Shown: positions 32,388-40,504, numbered from the stretch's first letter. The stretch is DNA of 64,000 nt from Oscillospiraceae bacterium (GCA_015067315.1 SVMR01000010.1:1-64000), one strand, 5' to 3'. Notes: generated from the sequence alone by a model not told the origin. A program made the numbers and translations.

Positions 32388-33647
32388 TTATTCGTTAACC
32401 GGTTCTGCGGGAACACGTTTGAGTCTTGCGTATTTGGGCATTCCGTGCTCATAGGGTGTTTCAAGTTCGCCCTGGATAAGAGGAACAACGTATTCGATGA
32501 ATTCGTCGGTGACGTTGTTGCCTTCTTCGTTGATCCATTCGCGCGGAACAACTTTTTCTGCATTCGCAACGTCTTTAAGGTCAACAAGAATGGGGGTGCA
32601 TTTGTAAATTCCGTATTTGGTGTCGCGGCGGAAACCGACCATTTTTCCGGTTTCGCCGGAAACGGCGGCTTCAACAGCAAAAGCGCCTGCCATTGCGGCT
32701 TCGTCGCGGTCGGTTTTGGAACCTGCGTGGCTTGCGCATCTTTGGAGAAGGGAAAGTTCGATTCCGCGGACTTTGGAACCGGTTTTTGCGCGGATTATGT
32801 TGGACATGGTTGCCGCAAGACCGCCAAGCTGGGAATGACCGAATTCATCAATGATGTTAAGGTCGTTGATTCCGTATTCGCTGATGAATTTTCCGTGCTT
32901 GTCTTTAATTCCTTCGGAGAAAACAAGAACGATTCGTTTATGGTGTCTGTGGAATTCATCAAGGTCCTTGAAGAACTGGTCCATATCAAAAGGAACTTCC
33001 GGAAGATATACAAAAGCGGGACCTTCGCAGCAGATTTTTGAAAGAGCGGCGGCGCCGGCAAGCCAGCCTGCGTGGCGTCCCATAACTTCGATTACAACGA
33101 TTGCGTCACGGTCGTAAACGTGAACGTCCTTGATAACTTCCGCGACGGAAAGGGCGATATATTTTGCGGAAGAACCGAATCCGGGGCAATGGTCGGTTCC
33201 GACAAGGTCGTTGTCGATGGTCTTCGGAACGCCGATTATGCGGCATTCATAATCCTGGGTTGCCATATATTCGGAAATTTTGTTGCAGGTATCCATGCTG
33301 TCGTTTCCGCCGTTATAAAAGAAATAGCGGATATCATATTTTTTGAAGATTTCAAGAATGCGCTTATAATCCGTGTCGTCCTCGCGGAAATCCTTGAGTT
33401 TATAGCGGCAGCTTCTTATAAGGGAAGCGGGGGTTGTAAGCATGAGTTCAAGGGTTTCGGCATCCTCTTTTCCCATGTCGATGATGTTGTCGTCAAGAAT
33501 ACCGCGGATTCCGTGCTGTGCGGCAAGAACTTTTGTGATGCATTTTTTGCCCAATGCGGTTTTGATAACGCCGTATGCGCTGGAGTTGATAACTGCGGTG
33601 GGACCGCCGGACTGACCGATAAGACATGCGCCGATGAGTTCGCTCAT
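32388..33647 (-). CDS. pfp: Pyrophosphate-dependent 6-phosphofructokinase
   Basis: 419 residues from ATG 33647, preceded by CAGGGGGAA. The nucleotide loop is IGQSGGPTAVINSS. FFYNGGNDSMDT has Asp where ATP enzymes have Gly (E. coli Gly104), and GVPKTIDNDLVGTDH has Lys where they have Gly (Gly124); both point to PPi as phosphoryl donor. MGRHAGWLAGAAAL is the substrate motif. It phosphorylates fructose 6-phosphate, reversibly if PPi-linked. Single gene. Confidence 0.93.
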   Translation of the reverse strand: MSELIGACLIGQSGGPTAVINSSAYGVIKTALGKKCITKVLAAQHGIRGILDDNIIDMGKEDAETLELMLTTPASLIRSCRYKLKDFREDDTDYKRILEIFKKYDIRYFFYNGGNDSMDTCNKISEYMATQDYECRIIGVPKTIDNDLVGTDHCPGFGSSAKYIALSVAEVIKDVHVYDRDAIVVIEVMGRHAGWLAGAAALSKICCEGPAFVYLPEVPFDMDQFFKDLDEFHRHHKRIVLVFSEGIKDKHGKFISEYGINDLNIIDEFGHSQLGGLAATMSNIIRAKTGSKVRGIELSLLQRCASHAGSKTDRDEAAMAGAFAVEAAVSGETGKMVGFRRDTKYGIYKCTPILVDLKDVANAEKVVPREWINEEGNNVTDEFIEYVVPLIQGELETPYEHGMPKYARLKRVPAEPVNE

Positions 33648-33787
33648 TAAAAAATTCCCCCTGTTTTTATAAAATTCTTTCATATATCATAAACCATATT
33701 TTTGAAATTCCGGATTTATGCATACTAATAATATTATTTTATCACAGAAAATATAATTCTTCAATATAAAAGAAACACGAAAAATTA

Positions 33788-33815
33788 TTGAAAAACTTGG
33801 AATATATGCTATACT
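33788..33815 (+). promoter_or_regulatory. SigA-type promoter
   Basis: TTGAAA, 16-nt spacer, TATACT, about 35 nt before the TTG start of the 171-residue membrane-anchored protein. Confidence 0.6.
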
Positions 33816-33849
33816 ATAAAAAGAATCTTTTTGGGAGAGTGGAATTTTT

Positions 33850-34365
33850 TTGAAATATAACCGTGAAAACAACGTAAAAACCTTTGCGGTATCTTTTGTT
33901 CTTATAGTTTTAATAGCCGCTTTTGCTTTTGTGGGAATTTTCTTTTTCGGAACGGAACCCGCGGAAAAAACGGACGAATATCCCTGGATAACTTCCGACC
34001 ATGCGGCAGTAAACGGAATGCTTGACGGAAGTTTTTATGAAGGAGAAAGAAACTCCGCCGGAAAACTTTCATATAAAATTGCCGGCGAAATAACCGTCGG
34101 CGCGGAAGACGGAAAAGGCAATTTTAAAATCGAAAACTCCGGAAAAAACACCTGCCTTATAAAAGTAAAAATCCTTCTCGGCGGCGAAACGGTTTATGAA
34201 ACCGGATATATCAAACCGAACCAGCATATAAGCGAAGATTTCCTTGGAAAAATCCCGGAAATCGGAACCTATGAAGCGGAAGCTTTTTTCGAAGGTTTTG
34301 ACCCCGAAACCGAAGAATCCCTTGGCGCCGCAAAAGAAAACATTACAATAACAGTTATTCCATAA
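33850..34365 (+). CDS. Membrane-anchored protein of unknown function
   Basis: 171 residues, TTG start with GGAGAGTGG about 8 nt upstream. One N-terminal membrane segment (FAVSFVLIVLIAAFAFVGIF) is followed by an extracytoplasmic part with beta-rich, immunoglobulin-like character (KGNFKIENSGKNTCLIKVKI, GETVYETGYIKPNQ). No known family is recognised. It lies before the tandem palindromic repeat and the second complete dockerin gene. Confidence 0.55.
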   Translation: MKYNRENNVKTFAVSFVLIVLIAAFAFVGIFFFGTEPAEKTDEYPWITSDHAAVNGMLDGSFYEGERNSAGKLSYKIAGEITVGAEDGKGNFKIENSGKNTCLIKVKILLGGETVYETGYIKPNQHISEDFLGKIPEIGTYEAEAFFEGFDPETEESLGAAKENITITVIP

Positions 34366-34383
34366 ACGAATAAAAAATAAGCC

Positions 34384-34457
34384 ACGGGACGTCCCGTATT
34401 CTCTGCTATATGCAGAGAATACGGGACGTCCCGTATTCTCTGCTATATGCAGAGAAT
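34384..34457. repeat. Perfect tandem duplication of a 37-bp palindromic unit
   Basis: Two identical 37-bp units, 34384-34420 and 34421-34457. Each holds the 14-bp palindrome ACGGGACGTCCCGT and a hairpin ATTCTCTGC-TATAT-GCAGAGAAT. It lies between the 171-residue gene and the dockerin gene, without an adjacent transposase. Confidence 0.9.
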
Positions 34458-34462
34458 AAAGA

Positions 34463-34487
34463 CTCCTGTTCGGCAAAAAACAGGAGG
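34463..34487 (+). promoter_or_regulatory. Ribosome-site-sequestering hairpin
   Basis: CTCCTGTT (34463-34470) pairs with AACAGGAG (34479-34486) over an 8-nt loop. The right arm contains most of the Shine-Dalgarno AGGAGG (34482-34487) 5 nt before the ATG, so folding would block initiation. Confidence 0.6.
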
Positions 34488-34492
34488 AAAAA

Positions 34493-35425
34493 ATGAAAAG
34501 ATTAATATCGCTTGTACTGTGCTTTTTGATGATGATAAATGCTTTTCCGGTAAAGGCTTTTGCAAAGGAAGAACAAAGCCTTGAAGAAATTATCCGCCCG
34601 CAGGTTGAAGCTTTTGCAAAATCCATCGACCAGAAAAACGCAAACGGAGCGGCGCAGGACGCGCTTATTTCGCACGGAATGTTCGGAAACGGAAAAAAGC
34701 TTTCCGTCGGAAAAAGCAGTGCGCTTACGGCGACTTTAATTAACGCAGAATTTATGAAAGTTTTTCTTACTGATATCTGTGCCAGATTGGTGGAATATGC
34801 GCAAAACCTGCAATATGACAAACTATATTGCCAGGGAAGCGCCAACTGGAATAATACGAACAAAAAATACTATGATTTCAGAATTTTTGATTTGGCGGAA
34901 ACAACTTATGATAAACCAATAAAAAGCTACGGCTTATCAAACTACGCGGGAAAAATTAATTCTTATGATAATACATTGGTCTGGATTGCAGGAGATACGA
35001 TAGAGTATATAAATATAGAAACGAAAGAAAAATCAACAGAGAAAACAGTTTATAGTATAGATGTTGTTGTTTATGACAGATTTGATTTTGATACGAACAA
35101 TGAAACAACATTGAAAAATCTTCTTGGATTTATTGGACTTTTGCTTTTCGAGCCTTTTGAATGGGAATCGAAATTCAGTTTTGAAATCGAAATCCCGATA
35201 GAAAAACCGGAGGGAAATGTGATTTTCGGCGATATGGACGGAAGCGGAAGCGTTGACGTTGCGGACGCCTATTTTGCAAGGCTTGTTTCCGCAAAACTTG
35301 TTGTTCCAACGGAAGAACAGCTTTTGCTCTGCGACGTTGACCTTGACGGAAAAATCACCGCCATGGACGCGAACATAATCCGAAAATACGCCCTCGGAAT
35401 CATAAAAGAACTGCCGGTTAAATAA
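34493..35425 (+). CDS. Secreted dockerin protein
   Basis: 310 residues. The signal peptide ends at VKAFAKEE. Residues about 30-240 are unrecognised; they contain LEEIIRPQVEAFAKSIDQKN and a beta-rich part (WESKFSFEIEIPIEKPEG). The last 65 residues are a type I dockerin: DMDGSGSVDVADAYFARL and DVDLDGKITAMDANIIRK, ending ELPVK. It should be exported and docked. Its ribosome site lies in a hairpin and the tandem 37-bp repeat is just upstream. Confidence 0.8.
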   Translation: MKRLISLVLCFLMMINAFPVKAFAKEEQSLEEIIRPQVEAFAKSIDQKNANGAAQDALISHGMFGNGKKLSVGKSSALTATLINAEFMKVFLTDICARLVEYAQNLQYDKLYCQGSANWNNTNKKYYDFRIFDLAETTYDKPIKSYGLSNYAGKINSYDNTLVWIAGDTIEYINIETKEKSTEKTVYSIDVVVYDRFDFDTNNETTLKNLLGFIGLLLFEPFEWESKFSFEIEIPIEKPEGNVIFGDMDGSGSVDVADAYFARLVSAKLVVPTEEQLLLCDVDLDGKITAMDANIIRKYALGIIKELPVK

Positions 35426-35426
35426 G

Positions 35427-35480
35427 CCTCCCTTGTCAAAGGGAGGTGGCATTTCCGCAGAAAATGACGGAGGGATTCTT
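35427..35480. repeat. R2 two-hairpin repeat
   Basis: CCTCCC-TTGTCAAA-GGGAGG then GGCATTTCC/GAAAATGAC-type second hairpin and tail GGAGGGATTC with T6. It lies 1 nt after the dockerin stop and could terminate it. Confidence 0.75.
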
Positions 35481-35531
35481 TTTTAACGCAGAATGCAAAG
35501 TGCATAATGCAGAATTATAAATTGAAACTCC

Positions 35532-35564
35532 GTAGGGGCGACCCTTGCGGTCGCCCGTTTTTTT
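35532..35564. repeat. R1-type hairpin repeat, variant arms
   Basis: GTAGGGGCGACC-CTTGC-GGTCGCCCG followed by T7: same GTAGGG lead and TTG loop as other R1 copies but different stem arms. Confidence 0.75.
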
Positions 35565-35644
35565 ACAATATGCCCCTTTTTTTTGCGGAACCACCTAAAA
35601 TCAAACGGTAATTTCGACAGAATCCCCCAAGTCTTTTTTAAAGC

Positions 35645-35673
35645 GTCCGTGCTCAAATTTGAGCATGGACATT
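35645..35673. terminator. Intrinsic terminator
   Basis: GTCCGTGCTCA/TGAGCATGGAC hairpin with AAATT loop and T7. The left arm holds GTGCTCAAA, the reverse complement of the over-represented 9-mer. Confidence 0.7.
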
Positions 35674-35676
35674 TTT

Positions 35677-36057
35677 TTAGAATATATTGCGCAGAAGAGG
35701 CCTTTCCGAATCCCAGATTTCCTCTATAAGGATCCGGCAGCGGTTTATTTCGGAAGCGAGTTCGCCTTTTTCGCCGAATTCAGAAAGGGGAACAAAACGC
35801 GCGACGGAGGAAGTTGTCTGTTCAAGAAGATTGTGCCTTACAATAAGGCTCAAAATATGCTGTTCCGAAAGCCAGTATTCGGTGAATTTTTCGCATTCTT
35901 CCGCGGTTTTTGAAGCATCTCCGACCGCAAGCGTTCCGTAAATGTAATCAAGCTTTTCCAAAGCTTCCGCGCCGATTTCCGAAACGGTATAAAAACAGAA
36001 AAAATTGAACCCGATGAGAAAAAACATAAGCGCAAACGCAAAAATTATCCTTTTCAT
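35677..36057 (-). CDS. DUF4363-like protein
   Basis: 126 residues: one N-terminal membrane segment (FALMFFLIGFNFFCF), then an extracytoplasmic helical part (EALEKLDYIYGTLAVGDASK, WLSEQHILSLIVRHNLLEQT). The layout and its position directly after a DUF421 gene match DUF4363. ATGA overlap with that gene indicates one operon. Function is unknown; the pair is often linked with sporulation. Confidence 0.65.
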   Translation of the reverse strand: MKRIIFAFALMFFLIGFNFFCFYTVSEIGAEALEKLDYIYGTLAVGDASKTAEECEKFTEYWLSEQHILSLIVRHNLLEQTTSSVARFVPLSEFGEKGELASEINRCRILIEEIWDSERPLLRNIF

Positions 36058-36749
36058 TTTTTTGCCTCCTTGCGGACAATGTAATATTTTGCATAAGGGT
36101 CGCAGGTCATCAGAAAAATATCCTTTTCCTCGATTTTTTCTTTTTTGAGCACGCCCTCAAGCCATTTTTCCGTGAGGTTGCATTCTTTGAGCACCTTCGG
36201 GCAAAGGGTTCCGTCGCTTATGAGCACCATAGGAGGAACGTCGCATCCACCTTTCGGGTTCCGGACAGCCTTTGGCGTAAGCGGCTGCGATTCGGATTTC
36301 GGATAAACTGTAAGCTGACCGTTTGTTTCAACAATTGCAAAACCCACGTCCTCAATATCAAAAATCCCGTTTATCCGAAGCTGGCTCATAAGATCCTCGA
36401 TTGAAAAACGCAGTTCTTTCATGCTTTTCTGGTCGATGTTTCCGTTGCGGATTATAACAACGGGACTTCCGGAAACAATAACCCTTGTTTTTTCGTTTTT
36501 AAGGGTTATAAACGAAAGAATAACCTCCGCGCTCATAAGGGTTATTATCGGAACAACCGCGCCGATAAGCGGAATATCCGTATCTTCAATCGAAAGGGTC
36601 GCAATATTTGAAATAAGAATCGCAATAACGAATTCCGAAGGCTGAAGCTCCCCAAGCTGGCGTTTTCCCATTATTCTGATGCAAGCAATTATCACAAAAT
36701 AGATTATAAGAGTCCGGAAAAACAAAACAAACAAAAAAATCGCCTCCAA
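36054..36749 (-). CDS. DUF421 (YetF-family) membrane protein
   Basis: 231 residues. Three N-terminal membrane segments (IYFVIIACIRIMGKRQLGEL starts the key block RIMGKRQLGELQPSEFVIAI), then a cytoplasmic C-terminal domain (VIIRNGNIDQKSMKELRFSI). RIMGKRQLGELQPSEFV is diagnostic of the YetF family. Members occur in spore-formers, and their germination or membrane role is unresolved. Operon with the DUF4363-like gene. Confidence 0.85.
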   Translation of the reverse strand: MEAIFLFVLFFRTLIIYFVIIACIRIMGKRQLGELQPSEFVIAILISNIATLSIEDTDIPLIGAVVPIITLMSAEVILSFITLKNEKTRVIVSGSPVVIIRNGNIDQKSMKELRFSIEDLMSQLRINGIFDIEDVGFAIVETNGQLTVYPKSESQPLTPKAVRNPKGGCDVPPMVLISDGTLCPKVLKECNLTEKWLEGVLKKEKIEEKDIFLMTCDPYAKYYIVRKEAKK

Positions 36750-36795
36750 TCAATATTTTATTATTGTCCAAACTGTTAATTTTAGCCTTCCGTTA

Positions 36796-36824
36796 TTGAT
36801 AAAATATTAAAATGCTGATATAAT
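36796..36824 (+). promoter_or_regulatory. SigA-type promoter of lepB
   Basis: TTGATA, 17-nt spacer, TATAAT, 48 nt before the lepB ATG. Confidence 0.7.
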
Positions 36825-36872
36825 AAATTAGTTAATGAAAAATTTCGGTAAAAACCGTTTACGGAGGAATAT

Positions 36873-37457
36873 ATGGAAGAAAAAATTCTTGAAGCGGAAG
36901 TTTCGGAACTTTCGGAAGAAGTTCCGGTTCCCGCAAAAAAGAAAAAAACTTTTAAGGAAGAACTTTTGGATTGGGGAAAAACCCTTGTTTTCTATTGCGC
37001 TTTGCCGCTTTTGATTTTCCAGACCTTTTTCTTCATGGCAAGCGTTCCGACAGGTTCCATGGAAGCGACGATTCCGACCGGCGCGCAGGTTGTCACAATC
37101 AGAACTTTCAACAAGGAAAACGTAAAAAGGGGAAATATAGTCGTTTTTGAAAGCGAGGAGCTGGGCGTTGTTTTAATAAAGCGCTGCATCGGTCTTCCCG
37201 GCGACAAAATCGAATTTGACGGAACCGGAAGAGTTTATATAAACGGTCAGCTTTATGACGAACCCTATGTCTGGAGCTATTCGGATTTTGAAGGAAGCTT
37301 TGAAGTTCCGGAAGACTGCTATTTCTTTGCCGGCGACAACCGGGGCGGTTCCCTTGATGCAAGATATTGGGAAAATCCTTATATCCATAAAGATTTTGTA
37401 AAAGGAAAAGGAATTTTTGTTCTTTTCCCCTTCAGCAGTTTTGGAATTCTTGAATAA
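36873..37457 (+). CDS. lepB: Signal peptidase I
   Basis: 194 residues. One membrane segment (about 37-55), then the catalytic Ser in VPTGSMEATIPTG (near 60) and catalytic Lys in VVLIKRCIGLPGD (near 100). GDNRGGSLDARYW is box E. It cleaves signal peptides of exported proteins on the outer membrane face, including the dockerin proteins here. ATG follows ACGGAGGAATAT. Confidence 0.95.
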   Translation: MEEKILEAEVSELSEEVPVPAKKKKTFKEELLDWGKTLVFYCALPLLIFQTFFFMASVPTGSMEATIPTGAQVVTIRTFNKENVKRGNIVVFESEELGVVLIKRCIGLPGDKIEFDGTGRVYINGQLYDEPYVWSYSDFEGSFEVPEDCYFFAGDNRGGSLDARYWENPYIHKDFVKGKGIFVLFPFSSFGILE

Positions 37458-37478
37458 TAAAAGGAGTTTTTAAAAAAG

Positions 37479-37577
37479 ATGAAACACAGCCTTTTTGTAA
37501 GAATAATGGTAATAATCCTCATCATTGCGATGATTATTCCTTCCTTTGCCTTTGCGCTTTCTTGGATGCTTCAATGA
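37479..37577 (+). CDS. 32-residue membrane peptide, overlapping mnmA
   Basis: ATG-started frame of 32 codons: a basic start (MKHSLFVR) and one long hydrophobic stretch (VIILIIAMIIPSFAFALSW). AAAAGGAG is 12-13 nt upstream. Its TGA overlaps the mnmA ATG by 4 nt (ATGA), the arrangement of translational coupling. It may be a real short membrane protein or a coupling leader. Confidence 0.5.
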   Translation: MKHSLFVRIMVIILIIAMIIPSFAFALSWMLQ

Positions 37578-38584
37578 AAGTAATGGTGGGGCTCAGCGGC
37601 GGAGTTGACAGTGCGGCCGCAGCATATCTTTTAAAAGAACAGGGTTACGAGGTTGCGGGAGCAACTTTCCGTCTTCTTGACGATTGGGACGGAGCAAAGG
37701 ACGCAAAAGCCGTTGCGGATTATCTCGGAATCCCGCATTATATCTTCGATTTCCGCGAAATTTTCAAAAAAGAGGTTCTTGAAAATTTTACCGAAGAATA
37801 TAAACAGGGAAGAACCCCGAACCCCTGCGTAAGATGCAATAAATTTATAAAATTCCCGGCTTTTTTTGAGGAAGCGCAAAAGCTTGGCTATGACCTTATT
37901 TCAACCGGTCATTACGCAAGAACCGACGGAAACAATATCTTCCGGGCAAAAAACCTTGCAAAAGACCAAAGCTATATGATGTATAACATCGACAAGGAAC
38001 TTATTCCCCATCTCCGTTTTCCCCTTGCGGATCTTTCAAAAGACGAAATCCGCGCGATTGCGGAAAAAGCCGGAATTCCCGTTGCGAACAAACCCGATTC
38101 CCAGGATATCTGCTTTATTCCCGACGGGGATACCCAGGGTTATATCGAACGGGTAATCGGCGAAATGCCCCACGGAAAATTTGTTGACGAATGCGGAAAA
38201 TGCCTCGGCGAACACAAAGGCATCTGCCGCTATACAATCGGCCAGAGAAAAGGACTCGGACTTTCCCTTCCCGCGCCGCTCTATGTGGGAAAAATCGACC
38301 CGGAAGCAAACGAAGTTGTTCTTGTTGACAACGAATCCCTTTTTAAAAAGCGCGTTATCGTAAAGGATTTCCATTGGATAAACGGCGCTCCGGATATGCC
38401 GGTTCCGGTAACCTGCAAAATCCGCTATGCCCATAATCCGGCGCCCGCGCTTGCAGGCACCTATTTCCGTGATGACAAAGCGCTTATTCTTTTTGATGAA
38501 CCCCAAAGAGCCGTTACCGCAGGACAGTCCGCGGTTATCTATGACGGCGAAAAACTTCTTGGCGGCGGAGTTATTGTCGGGTGA
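37574..38584 (+). CDS. mnmA: tRNA-specific 2-thiouridylase MnmA
   Basis: 336 residues from the ATG at 37574. The PP-loop SGGVDSAAAAYLL, NPCVRCNKFIKF and GHYARTD are conserved; the catalytic cysteines are in NPCVRC and DSQDICF. It adds 2-thiouridine at U34 of tRNA for Lys, Glu and Gln in the cytoplasm. A second reading is that the short hydrophobic peptide before it sets its translation level. Confidence 0.95.
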   Translation: MKVMVGLSGGVDSAAAAYLLKEQGYEVAGATFRLLDDWDGAKDAKAVADYLGIPHYIFDFREIFKKEVLENFTEEYKQGRTPNPCVRCNKFIKFPAFFEEAQKLGYDLISTGHYARTDGNNIFRAKNLAKDQSYMMYNIDKELIPHLRFPLADLSKDEIRAIAEKAGIPVANKPDSQDICFIPDGDTQGYIERVIGEMPHGKFVDECGKCLGEHKGICRYTIGQRKGLGLSLPAPLYVGKIDPEANEVVLVDNESLFKKRVIVKDFHWINGAPDMPVPVTCKIRYAHNPAPALAGTYFRDDKALILFDEPQRAVTAGQSAVIYDGEKLLGGGVIVG

Positions 38585-38613
38585 TTGACAATTAACGGTC
38601 GCTTGTGTATAAT
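38585..38613 (+). promoter_or_regulatory. Consensus SigA promoter of the CNNM/CorC leader
   Basis: Perfect TTGACA, 17-nt spacer, TATAAT. It begins right at the mnmA stop. The first downstream start is that of the short leader frame at 38644. Confidence 0.85.
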
Positions 38614-38643
38614 AATCGTATTATATATTTGAAAGGTCAAAAA

Positions 38644-38682
38644 ATGGACGACGCAGACATACGAAGTATTTTAATAAATTGA
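38644..38682 (+). CDS. 12-residue acidic leader peptide
   Basis: Frame MDDADIRSILIN, TGA at 38680-38682. GAAAGG lies about 7 nt before the ATG. Three of the first five residues are Asp. The stop is only 8 nt from the foot of a terminator hairpin, so a ribosome stopping there would cover its left arm. It is probably a regulatory frame rather than a working protein. Confidence 0.6.
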   Translation: MDDADIRSILIN

Positions 38683-38690
38683 TTTTCGGA

Positions 38691-38730
38691 GCATAGCCTG
38701 GGCGGATACCGCATCGGGCTGTGCTTTTTT
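38691..38730 (+). terminator. Intrinsic terminator between leader peptide and CNNM/CorC gene (attenuator)
   Basis: Outer stem GCATAGCC/GGCTGTGC (8 bp with one G-U), inner stem GCGG/CCGC with ATA loop, then T6 at 38725-38730. It lies 41 nt before the gene's ATG, on the transcript of the consensus promoter, so it would stop the mRNA unless prevented. Confidence 0.75.
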
Positions 38731-38770
38731 GCGTTAATATAAAAATTGAAAGGTTGTATCAATTAACAAA

Positions 38771-40021
38771 ATGAACAATATCGGCACAATAATTGCAATG
38801 GGATTCCTTGTAATGATGTCGGCGTATTTTTCCGCAACGGAAACCGCATTCAACAGTCTTAATATGACTAAAATAAAAATTGCCGCCGAACGCGGCGACA
38901 GAAAAGCGGCTCTTATAATCCGTCTTCTTGATGATTATAACCGCCTTCTCACAACAATTCTTGTTGGCAACAACATCGTCAACATCGCTCTTTCCGCAAT
39001 GGCGACCGTATTTTTCATTGAACTTGTGGGCGATGCGGGCGCAACCGTTTCAACGGTTGTAATCACGGTTATCGTACTTATCTTCGGCGAAATAACCCCG
39101 AAAAGCATTGCGAAGGAATCTCCGGAAGCTTTTGCAAGATTTTCCGCCCCGATTATCAATTTCCTTGCGGTGATACTCACCCCGATAAACTTCCTTTTTT
39201 CCTTTTGGAAAAAGCTTGTTTCCCTTGTTGTAAAAAGCAGCGGCGAGCAGGCGGTTACCGAAGAAGAACTTCTTTCAATGGTTGACGAAGTTGAACAAAG
39301 CGGCGGAATCGGCGAACAGGAAAGCGAACTTATCCGAAACGCAATGGAACTCAACGAAAACGACTGCGCGGATATTGCAACTCCCCGCGTTGATATCGAA
39401 GCGGTTGAAAAAAACTGGACAAAAGAAGAAGTTGCGGAAGTTTTTGTTGAAACCGGATATTCCCGCCTGCCCGTTTACGTTGACAGCATCGACAATATCA
39501 TCGGAATTATCCACCGCACCGATTTTTATAACAACTATGAAATGGAAAACATCGCGGATACCATGCTTACAAAACCGGTTTTTGTTCCCACAACCATGAA
39601 AATCGGCGCACTTTTGAAACTTCTTCAAAAGAACAAATGCCATATGGCTGTTGTAACCGACGAATACGGCGGCACTTTCGGCATTGTTACAATGGAAGAT
39701 ATTCTTGAGGAACTCGTTGGCGAAATCTGGGACGAACACGACGAAGTTGAAGAGGATATCAGCGAAAACAAAGGCGTTTATACCGTTTCCGGAAGCATGG
39801 ACCCGGAAGAGCTTTTTGAAGAACTTGAAATTGATATTGAGGAAGTTCCCTATGCAACCCTCAGCGGCTGGATCATGGATGAACTCAACAAAGTTCCGGA
39901 AGAGGGAGATACCTTCGAAAACAGCGGCTATCGCTTTACCGTTGAAACCGTTGACGGAATGCGCGTCGATACCGCGATTGTTGAAAAACTTGAACTGGAA
40001 CAGGAATCCGAGGAAGAATAA
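38771..40021 (+). CDS. CNNM/CorC-type Mg2+ transporter-like protein (hemolysin C family)
   Basis: 416 residues. The N-terminal CNNM domain (about 1-190) has four membrane segments: [35 protein letters not shown] and [19 protein letters not shown]. Paired CBS domains follow ([34 protein letters not shown]), then a C-terminal CorC/HlyC domain ([19 protein letters not shown]). Firmicute homologues (MpfA, YhdP) protect from excess Mg2+, probably by efflux. Control is suggested by the leader and terminator just upstream. Confidence 0.92.
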   Translation: MNNIGTIIAMGFLVMMSAYFSATETAFNSLNMTKIKIAAERGDRKAALIIRLLDDYNRLLTTILVGNNIVNIALSAMATVFFIELVGDAGATVSTVVITVIVLIFGEITPKSIAKESPEAFARFSAPIINFLAVILTPINFLFSFWKKLVSLVVKSSGEQAVTEEELLSMVDEVEQSGGIGEQESELIRNAMELNENDCADIATPRVDIEAVEKNWTKEEVAEVFVETGYSRLPVYVDSIDNIIGIIHRTDFYNNYEMENIADTMLTKPVFVPTTMKIGALLKLLQKNKCHMAVVTDEYGGTFGIVTMEDILEELVGEIWDEHDEVEEDISENKGVYTVSGSMDPEELFEELEIDIEEVPYATLSGWIMDELNKVPEEGDTFENSGYRFTVETVDGMRVDTAIVEKLELEQESEEE

Positions 40022-40462
40022 ATGGAACTTGTCATAAAAAAATTCGATGAACTTACCGTTGACGAGCTTTATGATATTTTAAAGCTCCGGGTTGACGTTT
40101 TTGTTGTGGAACAGGAATGTCCCTATCCGGAAATCGACAACAAAGATCAAAACGCATACCATATCTGGCTCCGGGACGAAGAGGGAATCGCCGCATATCT
40201 CCGGGTTCTCGATAAAGGCGTTTCTTTTGAGGATGCCGCCCTTGGAAGGGTTATTTCCGCAAGGCGCAGAAAAGGTTACGGAACAATCGTCCTTAAAGAG
40301 GGAATCCGCCTTGCGAAGGAAAAATTCGACGCGGATAAAATCACGATCGAAGCCCAGGTCTATGCAAGAAAGTTTTATGAAAACGTCGGTTTTAATCAGG
40401 TTTCGGAAGAATTCCTTGAAGACGGAATTCCGCATATTTTAATGACACTTGAAGTTGAATAA
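40022..40462 (+). CDS. ElaA-like GNAT acetyltransferase
   Basis: 146 residues. LYDILKLRVDVFVVEQECPYPEID opens the ElaA-type N-terminus (core LRVDVFVVEQECPYPEID). ALGRVISARRRKGYGTIVLK is the acetyl-CoA motif, and ARKFYENVGFNQVSEEFLED the end. It begins on the base after the preceding TAA, so it is likely coupled to the CNNM gene. The acceptor is unknown. Confidence 0.9.
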   Translation: MELVIKKFDELTVDELYDILKLRVDVFVVEQECPYPEIDNKDQNAYHIWLRDEEGIAAYLRVLDKGVSFEDAALGRVISARRRKGYGTIVLKEGIRLAKEKFDADKITIEAQVYARKFYENVGFNQVSEEFLEDGIPHILMTLEVE

Positions 40463-40504
40463 GAAAAAATCCGCAGATTCAGCGGATGTGCGCAAAAGAA
40501 TGAA

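Noticed and set aside
34384-34457. Two tandem 37-bp units considered as a CRISPR array
   Set aside because: They abut with no spacer, there are only two copies, and no cas gene is nearby.
38585-38770. M-box or other metabolite riboswitch ahead of the CNNM gene
   Set aside because: The leader is too short (about 120 nt before the gene) and lacks the long M-box junction; only a short frame and one terminator hairpin are visible.
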